Source: CAZJHX01 sp964545715 (GTDB taxonomy: Bacteria > Myxococcota_A > UBA9042 > GCA-2863065). Taken from it: a stretch of 64,000 bases of DNA. The position numbers and the translations under genes are program-made. Where the stretch lies: positions 19,291 through 83,290 of the forward strand of contig CAZJHX010000024.1 in NCBI GenBank assembly GCA_964545715.1, written 5' to 3'. Position 1 is the first letter of the stretch; each line of letters begins with the position of its first letter. The notes under the pieces were generated by a model. It searched no databases. It saw nothing but the letters and a program-made list of their open reading frames with translations, and was not told the origin of the DNA. Positions 38,165 to 47,702 of the stretch are shown one piece after another.

Positions 38165-39249
38165 TCGCAGACCGCCTGCGTGACGTCGCTTTCGTCGCAC
38201 TTGCAGGTCTCGGCCAGCGTCTCCTTTTCGATCTCCTTGCACAGCGACGTGACCTGCTGGTCGATCATGCACTCCGCCAGATAGAAGTTGGAGCTGACCA
38301 TGCACTCGTCGATGTCGGCCTCCAGGCCGGAGAGGTCGAAGCTGAGCAGCGCGTAGTTGTGCTCCAGCCAGAAGCGGTTCATGGACGTCAGCTTGGGCAT
38401 GGAGAACGACTCCAGGCCGGCGTTGTGCTCGATCCACAGGTCGCCGGGGATCGTCGTCAGGTTGGGCACGTCCAGCGCCGTCAGCACGGTGCTCTTCTGC
38501 ATCCACAGCTCGTCGCCGACCGTCTCCAGCGCGGTCAGCGTCAGGGTCGAGAGGGCGAAGTTGTCCTTGAGCTTGATCGAGCCGGCGGACTTCAACGCCG
38601 GGGTTGAGAAGGTCTCCAGCTTGGTGTTGGTGTCCGCCGAGATCTCCCCGCCCACCGACACGAGGTTGTCGGCGACAAACGAGACGAGTCCGGTCTCCGT
38701 CATGCTTATGGCGCCGCCCACGTCGACGAGGTTTGGCAGGATGATGTGAGTCAGCCCGGGCGCGATGGTCAGGTCGCCCGTTAGGCTGGAGTAGCCTTGG
38801 AGCAGACCGAGATCGTGCACGTTCTCCACGGTCAGGCTGCCGACCAGCTCGGTCGGCTGCTCCGGTACCGCCGCTACGACCACCATGACCGGGTCGGAGC
38901 CCGGACAGTCGATGGTGGCGGTGCCGTCCCCGTGGTCCGTCATCAGGCAGCCGGTCGCGTCCGAGCCCGCGGCGCCGTCGTGAACGCGCGCGGTGGTGCC
39001 GTCTGCGCACGTGATCTCTTTGACGCCGGGTTCGATCTCCACCACCGAGCAGGCCTGGCCCGGCTGCCCTTCTGGAACGGTCACCGAGGTTCCATCCGCG
39101 CAGGTGATGATCTTGGCGCCGTCCTGGTCGGCCACAGTGCACGGTGCGCCGTCTGCGCCCGCGATTCCTTGAGGTCCTACCGCGCCGTCCGCTCCGGCGC
39201 AGCCGAAGGCAAGACACGCCGCGGCGGCGACGACCGACATCTTTTTCAT
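38161..39249 (-). CDS. lipoprotein with collagen-like start and receptor-L-domain-like repeats
   Basis: A 362-aa lipoprotein (lipobox LAFGC; ATG 39249 after GGAGGACTGAGAGCC). Just after the Cys comes a short collagen-like segment (GADGAVGPQGIAGADGAP) and two CADGT(S/T) repeats (ITCADGTSVTVPEGQ, ITCADGTTARVHDG). Residues about 135-320 are a solenoid of about 24-residue repeats of the receptor-L-domain/LRR-like type (LTIAPGLTHIILPNLVDVGG, LETVGDELWMQKS). The C-terminus has six Cys. Such solenoids are usually binding surfaces. Surface-exposed adhesin or receptor-like role inferred. Confidence 0.75.
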
Positions 39250-39317
39250 GGCTCTCAGTCCTCCGAGTGGGTCCACCCCGGCCCAGCTCGTCGACCCCCA
39301 GTATACGCCAGGCGCAC

Positions 39318-40643
39318 CTACGGCAGGCAGACTTTGCGCGTGGCGCCCACGTCGATGGCGGATGTGGCCTCCTGGCAGGACGTGCCGACCGGGCACTGGT
39401 GGTCGGACACGCACTCGGCGTGACACAGCGCCGCGTCGTTTTCGTACTTTACGCACGCGGTCTTGGCGTAGGTGGCATCGCGATCGGCGCAGGTGGTGAC
39501 GCAGGACAAGGTGCAGAAGCCGCGCTCGCCCGCGGTCGATGCCAGGCACGCCGAGTTGTCGCAGTCGTTGTCGGCAAAGCACGGGTCGCCGATCCAGCCC
39601 TCGCTGCCGGGCATGCATGCGGCTGCCACGCCTTCGGGCAGCCCGTGGCGGGGGACCTGCTCGACCTCGACGAAGCCCTCGAAGCGCCGGCAGCCGCGGC
39701 CCAGCTCGTAGTCCGGACGATACGTGCACATCCCCTCGCCGGGCGCGGCGGGATCCGACACGCAGAAGCTCTGCGGATAGCCGAAGCGATCAGGGCACAG
39801 GCCGTCGCACCGCGCCGTGCAGAAGCCGCGGCCGCTGTAGATGTTGTGACGGCACAGCCCGCCTTCGAACGCGCAGTCGGCGTCCTGGACGCACTCGCTA
39901 AGCAGCCAGTTGTCCTCAATGTCCACGGCGGCGCCGCTCTCCGCGCGCTCGACCGCCTGCTGCAGCCGCACGGGCGCCCTCCGTCCCTGAAGCCGGGCGG
40001 AGACCTCCAGCACGTCCTGCGCCTCCATGCGCACGCACCCGTGGCTGACGTAACCCCGGCGCAGCCGCCCGCCCTCGGGCAGCGTGTACGACGTGACCGG
40101 TCCGTGGATGCCGTACGCGGCGGTGGCGGGACCCTCCAGACGGATGAACGGCAGCCCCGCGAAGACCGGCACCTTTGTGCCGTCAGGGCCCGCACCCCAG
40201 AAGCGGCAGGTGAAGTTCCACACCCAGACGGCGCGGTCCGGGTTGTAGTTGTCCACGCCCGCCGGCAGGTCTGTACGTGTTTCGAAGACGCCGCCCGGGC
40301 GGTCTTCGGACAGCGGCGTGCGGCTCAAGCCGTTGGGCCGGATCGTGCCGACGCCCACAGGGAAGACCTTGTCATAGTCGCCGGCGCGATCGACCAGGTG
40401 CAGCGTCAGTCCGTCGACGCTGATCGTGATCTCGGGCTCCGTCAGCGGCGGGAGGTCGGGCAGGGGCTTGCACGCCGTCGCATGGGTCCAGTCTCCGTCG
40501 AACTTCAGCTCGTCGATGGACCCGACGCTCAGCTCGTCGCCGTAGCCCGGGTCGTTTCGCACGTCGTACTCGGCGGCCGGCTCGGGGGCCTCCGCTGCGC
40601 AGGCCAGCGCGGTGAAGCAGAACAAAACGGTGATACAGCGCAT
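39318..40643 (-). CDS. L,D-transpeptidase (YkuD) lipoprotein with Cys-rich C-terminal region
   Basis: A 441-aa protein (lipobox FTALAC; GAGGAC upstream of ATG 40643). Residues about 70-210 form a YkuD domain with the catalytic YGIHGP...SHGCVRM motif (His and Cys). It would form 3-3 cross-links in peptidoglycan or attach proteins to it. Substrate-strand motifs VDGLTLHLVDRAGDYDKVFPVG and TPLSEDRPGGVFETR fit the family. The remaining 200 residues hold about 20 Cys in EGF-like spacing (CVQDADCAFEGGLCRHN, CTARCDGLC, CHAECVSDHQCPVGTSC), an unusual appendage. This could target the enzyme or bind a partner; that is inference. Confidence 0.88.
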   Translation of the reverse strand: MRCITVLFCFTALACAAEAPEPAAEYDVRNDPGYGDELSVGSIDELKFDGDWTHATACKPLPDLPPLTEPEITISVDGLTLHLVDRAGDYDKVFPVGVGTIRPNGLSRTPLSEDRPGGVFETRTDLPAGVDNYNPDRAVWVWNFTCRFWGAGPDGTKVPVFAGLPFIRLEGPATAAYGIHGPVTSYTLPEGGRLRRGYVSHGCVRMEAQDVLEVSARLQGRRAPVRLQQAVERAESGAAVDIEDNWLLSECVQDADCAFEGGLCRHNIYSGRGFCTARCDGLCPDRFGYPQSFCVSDPAAPGEGMCTYRPDYELGRGCRRFEGFVEVEQVPRHGLPEGVAAACMPGSEGWIGDPCFADNDCDNSACLASTAGERGFCTLSCVTTCADRDATYAKTACVKYENDAALCHAECVSDHQCPVGTSCQEATSAIDVGATRKVCLP

Positions 40644-40811
40644 GATGTCGTCCTCGGGTCCGATGGTCGCGGCGCCTTACAAAGCAGGGGCCGTGCCAGG
40701 CGCTCACCAGGACGCACGCGCGCTTTTGGCACGTTTTGACGCGCCCCCCGGACATGTATCGCTACAGTGTGCGGTTGCCGCGCTACATCCCCGCCGTAGT
40801 ATGCTCGCCGC

Positions 40812-43094
40812 ATGGAGACATTCAGGGTGGGAAAGACTGCGGTCGTGTGCCTGGTGTTCAGCCTGATGGCGGGCTGTGTGTCGGCGCCGCGTACCTGTTT
40901 TCGGGAGCCGGTCGCCGCGGTGGAGGCGGGGCCTGAGCTGCAAGAGGTGCTGGCGCGCGTTCAGCGGCAGTGGGCGCTGCGGGCGGACGAGGGTGCGCTA
41001 AGGCAGGCCATTGCGGCGCTGATCGAGGCGACGGAGCTGGCGCCGCATCGCGCAGAGCTGCATATCCGCCTGTCGGAGGCGTGGTATCTGCTGGGTGACG
41101 GCACGCTGCGCTACCAGAGCAAATACGGGGAGATGCACGCGGCCTTCCAGGCGGCCACCCGCGCGGGCGAGGACGCGGTGGCGGTACAGAACCGGGCGTT
41201 TCGCGATGCGCTGTGCCGGCGCGCCAAGCCCAGCGAGATCGCGGACACCCTGCGCAAGGAGGACGCGCCGGCGGTGTACACCTGGCTGGCGGCGCTGGGG
41301 CGCCTGGGCCTGAGCGAAAACGTGGTCACGATCCTTCAGCACGACAAGATGCTGAAGGCCATTGGGCGGCGGCTGATGAAGCTGGCCCCGGACCTGTATT
41401 ACGGCGCTGCCAAGCGGTTCATGGGCGCCTATTGGTCGCGCGCGCCGTTTCCCGTAGGGCGCCTGGAGACGGCCCGGCGGCTGCTGGAGGAGGCGATCGC
41501 CGGCTCACCGGACTTCTTTGGCAATCGGACGATTCTTGCTGAGCTCGTGCTGTCCCGAATCGGCGACCGCGCTGCCTTTGAGCATCAGCTGGACTATGTG
41601 CTGAAGCGGCCGGCGGACACGCTGGAGGGGCGCCTGCCCGAGCAGCTGGCCGAGCGCCGGCGGGCTAAGTGGCTGCTGCGCCAGGTGGACTGGCTGTTCC
41701 CCCCCGAAGGCACGCCGCGCCCCATGACCAGCGAGGCGGCGTGGTTTTCAAAGCCGAGCGGCAGCCCGGACTCCTCCGGCGCGCTCCCCGGCCACAAGCT
41801 GGAGCTGCTGCGCCACGGGATGGCGGTCACCGACGCGCGATTTGCGCTGGTCGACAGCGCACAGCGCTCGCTCTACGTCAGCGCCTTCTCCTGGCACAAC
41901 GACAACGTGGGCCTGGCGCTGATCCGCCGCGTGTGCAAGCGCATCCGCGACACCGGCGGCAAGCTGGAAGTGAAGATCATGCTGGAGAACTTCGCCTCCA
42001 AGGAGCTGCTGACTGGCAAGGGGCGGCTGACTCCGCTGAGCGATCTGACCGGCCTGCCGCCGCTGCCCAAGGGCGCCGAGCTGCTGCGCAAATGCGGTGC
42101 CAAGGTGCTGTTCTACAAGCCGCGCAACCGCGGCATCGAGCACGCGCTGCAGGTGCGACACGAGAAGCTGTTTGTGGCGGACGGGCAGCGCCTGCTGACC
42201 GGGGGCAGCAACGTGGGCGACTACTACCACACGTCCAGCCCGTGGTCGGCGATCTGGTACGACCTGGACGTGCTCATCTACGGCCCCATCGCGTGCTGGT
42301 ACCACAACCAGCTGCAGGACTCCTGGCGCATCGGGGTGGGCGAGGACCTGGGCCTGGACCTGGGCTCCCAGGCACAGGCGCGCGAGATCTCGGCCGCCGA
42401 GCAGAAGCGGGTGGAGCGCAGCTACGGCAACCATCGCATGGAGCGCTGTCACGTGCCCACGGCCAAGCGCTTCGGCAACAGCCGCGTCTACGCCGCGTAT
42501 GGGCGCCCCGCCAGCACGAAGGCCCGGCCGCTGATGGACACCTATCTGCAGGCCATCGACAGCGCCAAGCACACCATTCGCCTGTACGCGCCGTATTTTG
42601 TGCCCGAGGCGCGCTTTGCGGACGCACTGATCCGGGCGGCAAAGCGCGGCGTGAAGGTCAGCGTGATGACCAACAGCGTGGCCTCCAACGATGAGACGAC
42701 CGCCATCTTCTCAGCCATGCTCTTGAGCGTGGTCCACCCGCTGAGAAAGGACCTGCCGGCGCTGGTTCGGGCCGGTGTCAAGATCGAGCTGTGGCCGGGC
42801 AAAGCGACGCTGCACCGCAAGGGCGGCGTGTTCGACGCCGGGCGCCCGACGCAGCTGGCGTATCTTGGCAGCGACAACCTGGACGTACGCGGCCAGAACA
42901 TGAGCTCGGAGTCGATCGCGTGGACCGACGACCCGATCGTGATCGCGCAGCTGGCGGCCGACTTTCGGCGCGATACGAAGATCAGTCAACGCCTGACCCG
43001 GCGTCTCTCAGATGACTGGCTGGCCTCCGAGCGAGCCACGGTCGCGGGCCGCTTTCGTCTGATGGTGGCGCGACGGCTGCGCAATCTCTTCTAG
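40812..43094 (+). CDS. phospholipase D-like lipoprotein with N-terminal TPR/TatT-like domain
   Basis: A 760-aa lipoprotein (lipobox SLMAGC). Residues about 40-300 are helical repeats with EATELAPHRAELHIRLSEAW, resembling TPR/TRAP-T (TatT-like) domains. Residues about 330-760 contain two complete HKD catalytic motifs, HEKLFVAD with GSNVGD, and HRKGGVFD with GSDNLD. This places it with the cardiolipin-synthase/PLD superfamily. It should cleave or transfer phosphatidyl groups in the periplasm or outer membrane. The TPR-PLD fusion on a lipoprotein is unusual. The upstream gap to the divergent transpeptidase gene is 168 bp. Confidence 0.88.
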   Translation: METFRVGKTAVVCLVFSLMAGCVSAPRTCFREPVAAVEAGPELQEVLARVQRQWALRADEGALRQAIAALIEATELAPHRAELHIRLSEAWYLLGDGTLRYQSKYGEMHAAFQAATRAGEDAVAVQNRAFRDALCRRAKPSEIADTLRKEDAPAVYTWLAALGRLGLSENVVTILQHDKMLKAIGRRLMKLAPDLYYGAAKRFMGAYWSRAPFPVGRLETARRLLEEAIAGSPDFFGNRTILAELVLSRIGDRAAFEHQLDYVLKRPADTLEGRLPEQLAERRRAKWLLRQVDWLFPPEGTPRPMTSEAAWFSKPSGSPDSSGALPGHKLELLRHGMAVTDARFALVDSAQRSLYVSAFSWHNDNVGLALIRRVCKRIRDTGGKLEVKIMLENFASKELLTGKGRLTPLSDLTGLPPLPKGAELLRKCGAKVLFYKPRNRGIEHALQVRHEKLFVADGQRLLTGGSNVGDYYHTSSPWSAIWYDLDVLIYGPIACWYHNQLQDSWRIGVGEDLGLDLGSQAQAREISAAEQKRVERSYGNHRMERCHVPTAKRFGNSRVYAAYGRPASTKARPLMDTYLQAIDSAKHTIRLYAPYFVPEARFADALIRAAKRGVKVSVMTNSVASNDETTAIFSAMLLSVVHPLRKDLPALVRAGVKIELWPGKATLHRKGGVFDAGRPTQLAYLGSDNLDVRGQNMSSESIAWTDDPIVIAQLAADFRRDTKISQRLTRRLSDDWLASERATVAGRFRLMVARRLRNLF

Positions 43095-43105
43095 TCAGCG
43101 TCCAG

Positions 43106-44632
43106 TTAGCGCACCCAGATCGAGAAGCCGTTGCCCCAGTGCTGGGATGTGCTGTCCTCCCACGCGTTGGCGGCGTTGTTGCCGGTCGAGCTGCAGGCGC
43201 CGGCGTAGGCGGACCCGGCCGCGTCGTCGTTGAGGCGCATGTGCCAGGTGCCGCCGTCGTAGCCCACTTTTGACATGATCATGCCGTCGAAGCTGGTGAC
43301 CTCACCCGAGCCGCCGCGCATGTCGCCGTCCTCGCAGTTTGCGGTCAGCGCCGGGTCCGTGCAGACCGCTGTGGTGGGATGGGCGGAGGCCGTGGTCCAG
43401 TTGGTGAAGCCGCCATCGATCGCTTTGAAGAAGCTGACGGTCTGGTTGGCGTTGTTCTCCGCGACAAAGATGAAGCGCGCCACGGTGGCGCCGGCGCCCA
43501 GCGGGGTGAGCCGAGCGATGCCGTGGGAGGCCTGGCCGGGCGTGCGGTCTTCGTAGGAGGTGTCGTCGAGCAGCGCGGGCTCGTCGCCCAGCACCTGGAA
43601 CCAGTTGTTGGGCTCGTCGACCAGGCCGTGCTGGCGATGGACCTTGGCGGCCAGAGTCCAGCCCCCGCCGTCGGTCGTCATGTCGCAAAACGCCGTGAAG
43701 GGCACGACCGGGCCGGCGCCGTCCGGGTCGATGGTGTAGGTCTTGGAGGCGCTGTCGCCGAGCACCGCCAGGATGTCTTTGCAGGAGGTGCCGGGGGACT
43801 CGGGCGTGCCGTACCCGACGCAGCCCGTGTCGCCGCAGATCTGGCCGGCGCCGCACAGCGTCCCCGTGCCCGCACAGGCCGCGCCGCAGTCATCCTCGAA
43901 GGTCTGCGCGCAGGCGATGGTCGCGGCATCCGGACAGCTGCCCTCGCACGCGTTGAGGGTGCGCCATTTCGTGCCGTCGCAGACGCGCAGCTTGTTCAGG
44001 TCCAGGTCGTAGTAGATGCGCCCCTTGGCAGCCGCGCCGCAGGTCAGGGCCCCGGTGGCCGCGTGCTCCGCGGTCAGCCCCTGGATCTGGCCTTTGACCC
44101 CGATGCCGCCGTCGAACTGCTGGTGCTTTTCAAAGGTGTTGGTCTGGGTAACGTCGGCGAAGCCGGCCAGATCGGCGCTGTCGATCGGGTCGAACGCCAG
44201 GTGGGCCGCCGTCACGCACCCGCTGCACGCGAGCGTGGTTGCGGACCAGGCTGTGAGGGCATACGGCACGCTGGCCAGGCGCGTGCGCCCAAATGGAGGC
44301 TCGGTGCCGACCTGCACCTCGACCCAGACCGCGTCCTGGTCGACGAAAGTCGCCGGCGAGAGCGCGCCGGTCGAGCCCAGCGTCGCCCGAAAGACGCCGA
44401 ACTTCACGGCGACCGCGTTGGCGGCGCCAAACGACTCCTCGTGCAGCAGCACGCCCTCGGTCTGCTGGTCGAACAGCCGGATCGTCACGCCGTACTCACC
44501 GTCGGGCGCCGGCTGCCCCGATTGGCTGCGCAGCACGCCCTGCAGCTCCAGCAGGGACGGCGCGGCGGCCGTCGCCACGGTCGAGGACACAAGGAGACAT
44601 CCCAGCACGATGAGGCCCACAAGCGTTCGCAT
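43106..44632 (-). CDS. secreted fibrinogen-like YCD/GGGW-domain protein
   Basis: A 508-aa exported protein (signal peptide LIVLGCLLVSSTVATA; GGAGGAAAGTC before ATG 44632). It is built like the 32416-33708 protein. The N-terminal fibre-associated module has the same landmarks (LELQGVLRSQSGQPAPDGEY, FGVFRATLGS, RTRLASVPYAL, CSGCV). It is followed by a central part with Cys pairs (CEGSCPDAATIACAQ) and a C-terminal fibrinogen-related domain (CKDILAVLGD, YTIDPDGAGPVVPF, CDMTTDGGGWTLA, FSIWVR). No lipobox is obvious. Likely a secreted lectin-like or matrix protein. Confidence 0.82.
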   Translation of the reverse strand: MRTLVGLIVLGCLLVSSTVATAAAPSLLELQGVLRSQSGQPAPDGEYGVTIRLFDQQTEGVLLHEESFGAANAVAVKFGVFRATLGSTGALSPATFVDQDAVWVEVQVGTEPPFGRTRLASVPYALTAWSATTLACSGCVTAAHLAFDPIDSADLAGFADVTQTNTFEKHQQFDGGIGVKGQIQGLTAEHAATGALTCGAAAKGRIYYDLDLNKLRVCDGTKWRTLNACEGSCPDAATIACAQTFEDDCGAACAGTGTLCGAGQICGDTGCVGYGTPESPGTSCKDILAVLGDSASKTYTIDPDGAGPVVPFTAFCDMTTDGGGWTLAAKVHRQHGLVDEPNNWFQVLGDEPALLDDTSYEDRTPGQASHGIARLTPLGAGATVARFIFVAENNANQTVSFFKAIDGGFTNWTTASAHPTTAVCTDPALTANCEDGDMRGGSGEVTSFDGMIMSKVGYDGGTWHMRLNDDAAGSAYAGACSSTGNNAANAWEDSTSQHWGNGFSIWVR

Positions 44633-44688
44633 GACTTTCCTCCTGAGCGGTCACCGTAGTTGATCCCCCGGGGCTGGGCAACGCGGGC

Positions 44689-45804
44689 TCAGGGGTGAAG
44701 GACGCAGCCTCCGGGAAAGCGGCTGGACCACTTGGCGCGCATGGCCTCTTTGACGTCCTCCAACGCGTAGGCCGGACCCACATGCGGAGTCAGACGTCCC
44801 TCTTCGACCCACTCTACGATCCGCCGCAGGCGCTCGGGGCGCAGTGCCGGGTTGAATTTGGTCGAGATGATCGTGGGGCAGCCCAGCACGTCCAGGCCCT
44901 TCATCATGATCAGATTTGTGGGCAGCACATTGGCGTTGGGGGCGCCGCGCTTGCCGCGGCCACGGGCGACAAAGGGCGTGGCGGCCCACCCGACGATCAG
45001 ATAACGCGCGCCAAAGCGCAGGCACCGCAGTGTCTCCAGGGAGATGGCGCCGCCCACGCCGTCGTAGACCACGTCGGCCCCGCGACCGCCGGTCAGCGCC
45101 TTGACCTGATCGCGAAAGCGGAGCGGCTCGTCGCCCGAGGTCGCCGTCGAGATGACATGGTCCGCGCCCTGCTCGGCCACGACCGCCAGCTTCTCGGGCG
45201 AGCGGCCCGTCGCGATGACGGTGGCGCCCAGCACCTTGGCCAGCTTCACCGCCGCCAGGCCCGTGGAGCCGGAGGCGCCGTGGATGAGCACCGTCTCGCC
45301 GGCCTGCAGCTCTCCTCGCGCCACCAGGCAGTGGTAGGCCGTCTCGAAGTTGCCCAGCAGATTGGCGCCCTGATCGTAGGACAGCGAGCCCGGCATGGGC
45401 ATCGCGGCGGCCTCGGGAGCGACCGCGTACGTGGCAAACCCGCCCCAGCCCTGGTGGTCGCCGTACGATCGCGGACCCGTGAGAAACCCGTCGGCGATGA
45501 CCGCGTCTCCAACCGCGACGCGCGTGACGTCCGCGCCGGTCCAGACGACCTCGCCCGCATACTCCAGTCCGGGGCAGTAGGGCGGCGCAGGCATGTGCTG
45601 ATACTGGCCGCTGGTCATGAGCAGATCGACCCAACCCACCGCCACGCTCTTGATCGCTATGATCACGTCGGTGGCCGCCAGCGTTGCGGGATCCGGCGCC
45701 GGCTGCGGGACGATCTCCAGGTGGTTCTCGAGCGCCTGCATGGGGTCGTCGCCGAACTCGGTGACGACGACGCGGCGGCCGTCCGGAAGTGCGGTGTGGC
45801 TCAT
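44689..45804 (-). CDS. MDR-superfamily NADPH:quinone oxidoreductase-like protein
   Basis: A 371-aa cytoplasmic medium-chain dehydrogenase/reductase. The N-terminal GroES-like part has PGLEYAGEVVWTGADVT and VGDAVIA. The NADPH-binding Rossmann motif is VLIHGASGSTGLAAVKLAK. There is no structural-zinc Cys set, as expected for quinone/enone reductases. RGADVVYDGVGG and the C-terminal RGKRGAPNANV, KFNPALRPERLR segments fit the NADPH:quinone reductase subgroup. I use ATG 45804 because it overlaps the upstream stop (ATGA) with AAGGGG before it. The substrate cannot be given from sequence. Confidence 0.88.
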   Translation of the reverse strand: MSHTALPDGRRVVVTEFGDDPMQALENHLEIVPQPAPDPATLAATDVIIAIKSVAVGWVDLLMTSGQYQHMPAPPYCPGLEYAGEVVWTGADVTRVAVGDAVIADGFLTGPRSYGDHQGWGGFATYAVAPEAAAMPMPGSLSYDQGANLLGNFETAYHCLVARGELQAGETVLIHGASGSTGLAAVKLAKVLGATVIATGRSPEKLAVVAEQGADHVISTATSGDEPLRFRDQVKALTGGRGADVVYDGVGGAISLETLRCLRFGARYLIVGWAATPFVARGRGKRGAPNANVLPTNLIMMKGLDVLGCPTIISTKFNPALRPERLRRIVEWVEEGRLTPHVGPAYALEDVKEAMRAKWSSRFPGGCVLHP

Positions 45805-46343
45805 GATCCCCTTGTCCATAGCTGTGTTCCGTCCAACGAAAAGGCGCGACTTGTCGGCCCGGCGACGATCTCGATGCTGTCCGGCAGCAGCGTGATTTTG
45901 GGCGAGTACCACGGCTCGCGGATCTCCGCCACGACCCGCCAGGTCGCGCGCTCGACGACGACCACCTTCTTTTCACCCAGGCGCTTGTGGGCCACCAAAT
46001 GGGTCGGATTCATCGCGATCGGGCGCCCCATCACGTGGCAGTCGGGGCGCTCGCCGCCGGGCCGCGCAAAGATGAGAATGCGCGTGCTGCCGCTCTGCAC
46101 CCAGTCGAACGAGTGCGAAGCGGTTCGGCACACGACAGCGTGGTCATCGACCAGCGCGGGCCGTGACGGATACCACCACGCCAGGGCGTCGCTCGGGTTG
46201 TGCTCGGTTGCGAGCAGCTGCCGCTCACCCGTCGCCCGGTTGACCACGCTCAACTCCCAGTTCTGCAGCTGAGCGTTTCTGACGGCGCCTCCCAAATCGG
46301 TGAGCACCACCTTCCAGTCGTCGTTTGACCCCAGCTCCGTCAT
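45801..46343 (-). CDS. hypothetical protein
   Basis: A 180-aa protein with no signal peptide, TM or recognised domain. It is rich in Trp and short beta segments (WELSVVNRATGERQLL, WRVVAEIREPWYSP), compatible with a small beta-propeller or repeat fold. It overlaps the MDR reductase start by 4 bp, so the two are translationally coupled. It is divergent from the lipoprotein gene at 46422 (78-bp gap). Coding nature is supported by the overlap and by codon pattern. Confidence 0.6.
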   Translation of the reverse strand: MTELGSNDDWKVVLTDLGGAVRNAQLQNWELSVVNRATGERQLLATEHNPSDALAWWYPSRPALVDDHAVVCRTASHSFDWVQSGSTRILIFARPGGERPDCHVMGRPIAMNPTHLVAHKRLGEKKVVVVERATWRVVAEIREPWYSPKITLLPDSIEIVAGPTSRAFSLDGTQLWTRGS

Positions 46344-46421
46344 GGTTCGGCACTATATCAGGGCACCGGGCCGGCTGATTCCTCGTGCCAGAGATGCCCC
46401 GATCTGGTAGACCGCCCCGTC

Positions 46422-47690
46422 ATGTCAAAGCTCATCTGCACTGTATTTGTCCTCTTTCTGGCTGCCTGCGCCGCGCCCGAGGCCGACAACGATCTGGTCG
46501 CCGGCCTGATGGGCCCGCTGACCGACGATACGCCGGACGGCCAGGGCGTCTTGAGCCTGCTGAACGACGCCTCGACGACCTTCACCGTGCTGGACATCGA
46601 CGCGCACCTGGACAAGCGCGCCGCCAAGAACCTGATCGCCCACCGCAACGGCCCCGATGGGGAATTCGGGACCGCGGACGACAACCCGTTCGACACCATC
46701 GCCGAGGCTGACGCCGTCAAGTGGGTCGGCCCGTCGGCGCTTGGGCGGCTGCTGGACTACGCCACCCTAAACGGCTTCATCCCGCAGGCGGACGATGTGA
46801 TGGGCACGTTTGAGAAGGTGCCGTTCACGCTGTCGCAGGCGCAAAAGGCTCTGGCGCTGGTGAACAGCGCGTCCTTCAAGACGCTGGACGTGGATGTTGC
46901 CCTGGACAAGCGCGCGGCCGCGGCCATCGTCAAGGCGCGCCCTATCGCGTCCCTGTCGGCGCTCGCCGATGTCTATTACGTCGGCAAGACCGCGCTGACC
47001 CGCATTCGTGACTTCGCCCAGCCGGTGGAGCCCGTGGATCCGGTGGAGCCGGAGCCCGTCGAGCCCGAGCCGGTCGGGCTGCCTCAGGGTTCGGATTGCA
47101 AAGCCAAATCCGATTGCCAGAGCGGGCTGAAGTGTCTGGGCATCCCCGCGGACGGCTCGGGCGACAAGGGCAAGTGCGTGAACACGAAGCCGCTGCCGGG
47201 CGAGGGTGACTATTGCGGCCAGTACTCGCCCTGTCAGGATGGGCTGCTGTGCATCGGCTCGACGCTGTGGGGCGAGGGAGACTGCGGCGCCCAGTGGTTT
47301 GCCGGCACGTACATCAACGACAGCGTCAAGGAGATCCCGGACTCCGAGGTCCCGTGGGACTGCGGCGATAAGTGCCCGTCCACCTCCTCGTCCGTGGTCG
47401 TGTACGGCCTGGCGTCCGTGCCGGTCGACATCGTCGTGACGGTGCAGATCGACCACTCCAAGAACACGGATTTGCTGGTCACGCTGACCGACCCCAACGG
47501 CGATACCGCGGTGCTGTGGAAAAACAGCAACGAGGTGGGCGACGGGCTGTCCAAGAGCTACGTGACCAACGGCATCTCGCGCGACGACGCCGTCAACGGC
47601 AAGTGGACGCTGAAGGTGGCCGACACCAAGCACGGCGGCGGCGGCTACTTGAAGGGCTGGAAGATGCTCGTGACGAGCCGCTGGGACTAA
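46422..47690 (+). CDS. lipoprotein with helix-hairpin-helix region and C-terminal P (proprotein convertase) domain
   Basis: A 422-aa lipoprotein (lipobox FLAAC). Residues about 40-205 hold two ComEA-like helix-hairpin-helix units (LDKRAAKNLIAHRNGPDGEF, VKWVGPSALGRLLDYA; then LDKRAAAAIVKARP, YYVGKTALTRIRDFA). A Glu/Pro/Val linker follows (EPVDPVEPEPVEPEP), then an EGF-like Cys segment (CKAKSDCQSGLKC). The C-terminal beta domain at about 315-420 is a P domain (VTVQIDHSKNTDLLVTLTDP, GKWTLKVADTKHGGGGYLKG). P domains normally cap subtilisin-like proteases, but no protease domain is present here. Confidence 0.8.
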   Translation: MSKLICTVFVLFLAACAAPEADNDLVAGLMGPLTDDTPDGQGVLSLLNDASTTFTVLDIDAHLDKRAAKNLIAHRNGPDGEFGTADDNPFDTIAEADAVKWVGPSALGRLLDYATLNGFIPQADDVMGTFEKVPFTLSQAQKALALVNSASFKTLDVDVALDKRAAAAIVKARPIASLSALADVYYVGKTALTRIRDFAQPVEPVDPVEPEPVEPEPVGLPQGSDCKAKSDCQSGLKCLGIPADGSGDKGKCVNTKPLPGEGDYCGQYSPCQDGLLCIGSTLWGEGDCGAQWFAGTYINDSVKEIPDSEVPWDCGDKCPSTSSSVVVYGLASVPVDIVVTVQIDHSKNTDLLVTLTDPNGDTAVLWKNSNEVGDGLSKSYVTNGISRDDAVNGKWTLKVADTKHGGGGYLKGWKMLVTSRWD

Positions 47691-47702
47691 GCTGGCGCGC
47701 CC

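Noticed and set aside
44695..46272. 525-codon plus-strand frame
   Set aside because: Antisense to the MDR reductase, which carries a clear Rossmann motif.
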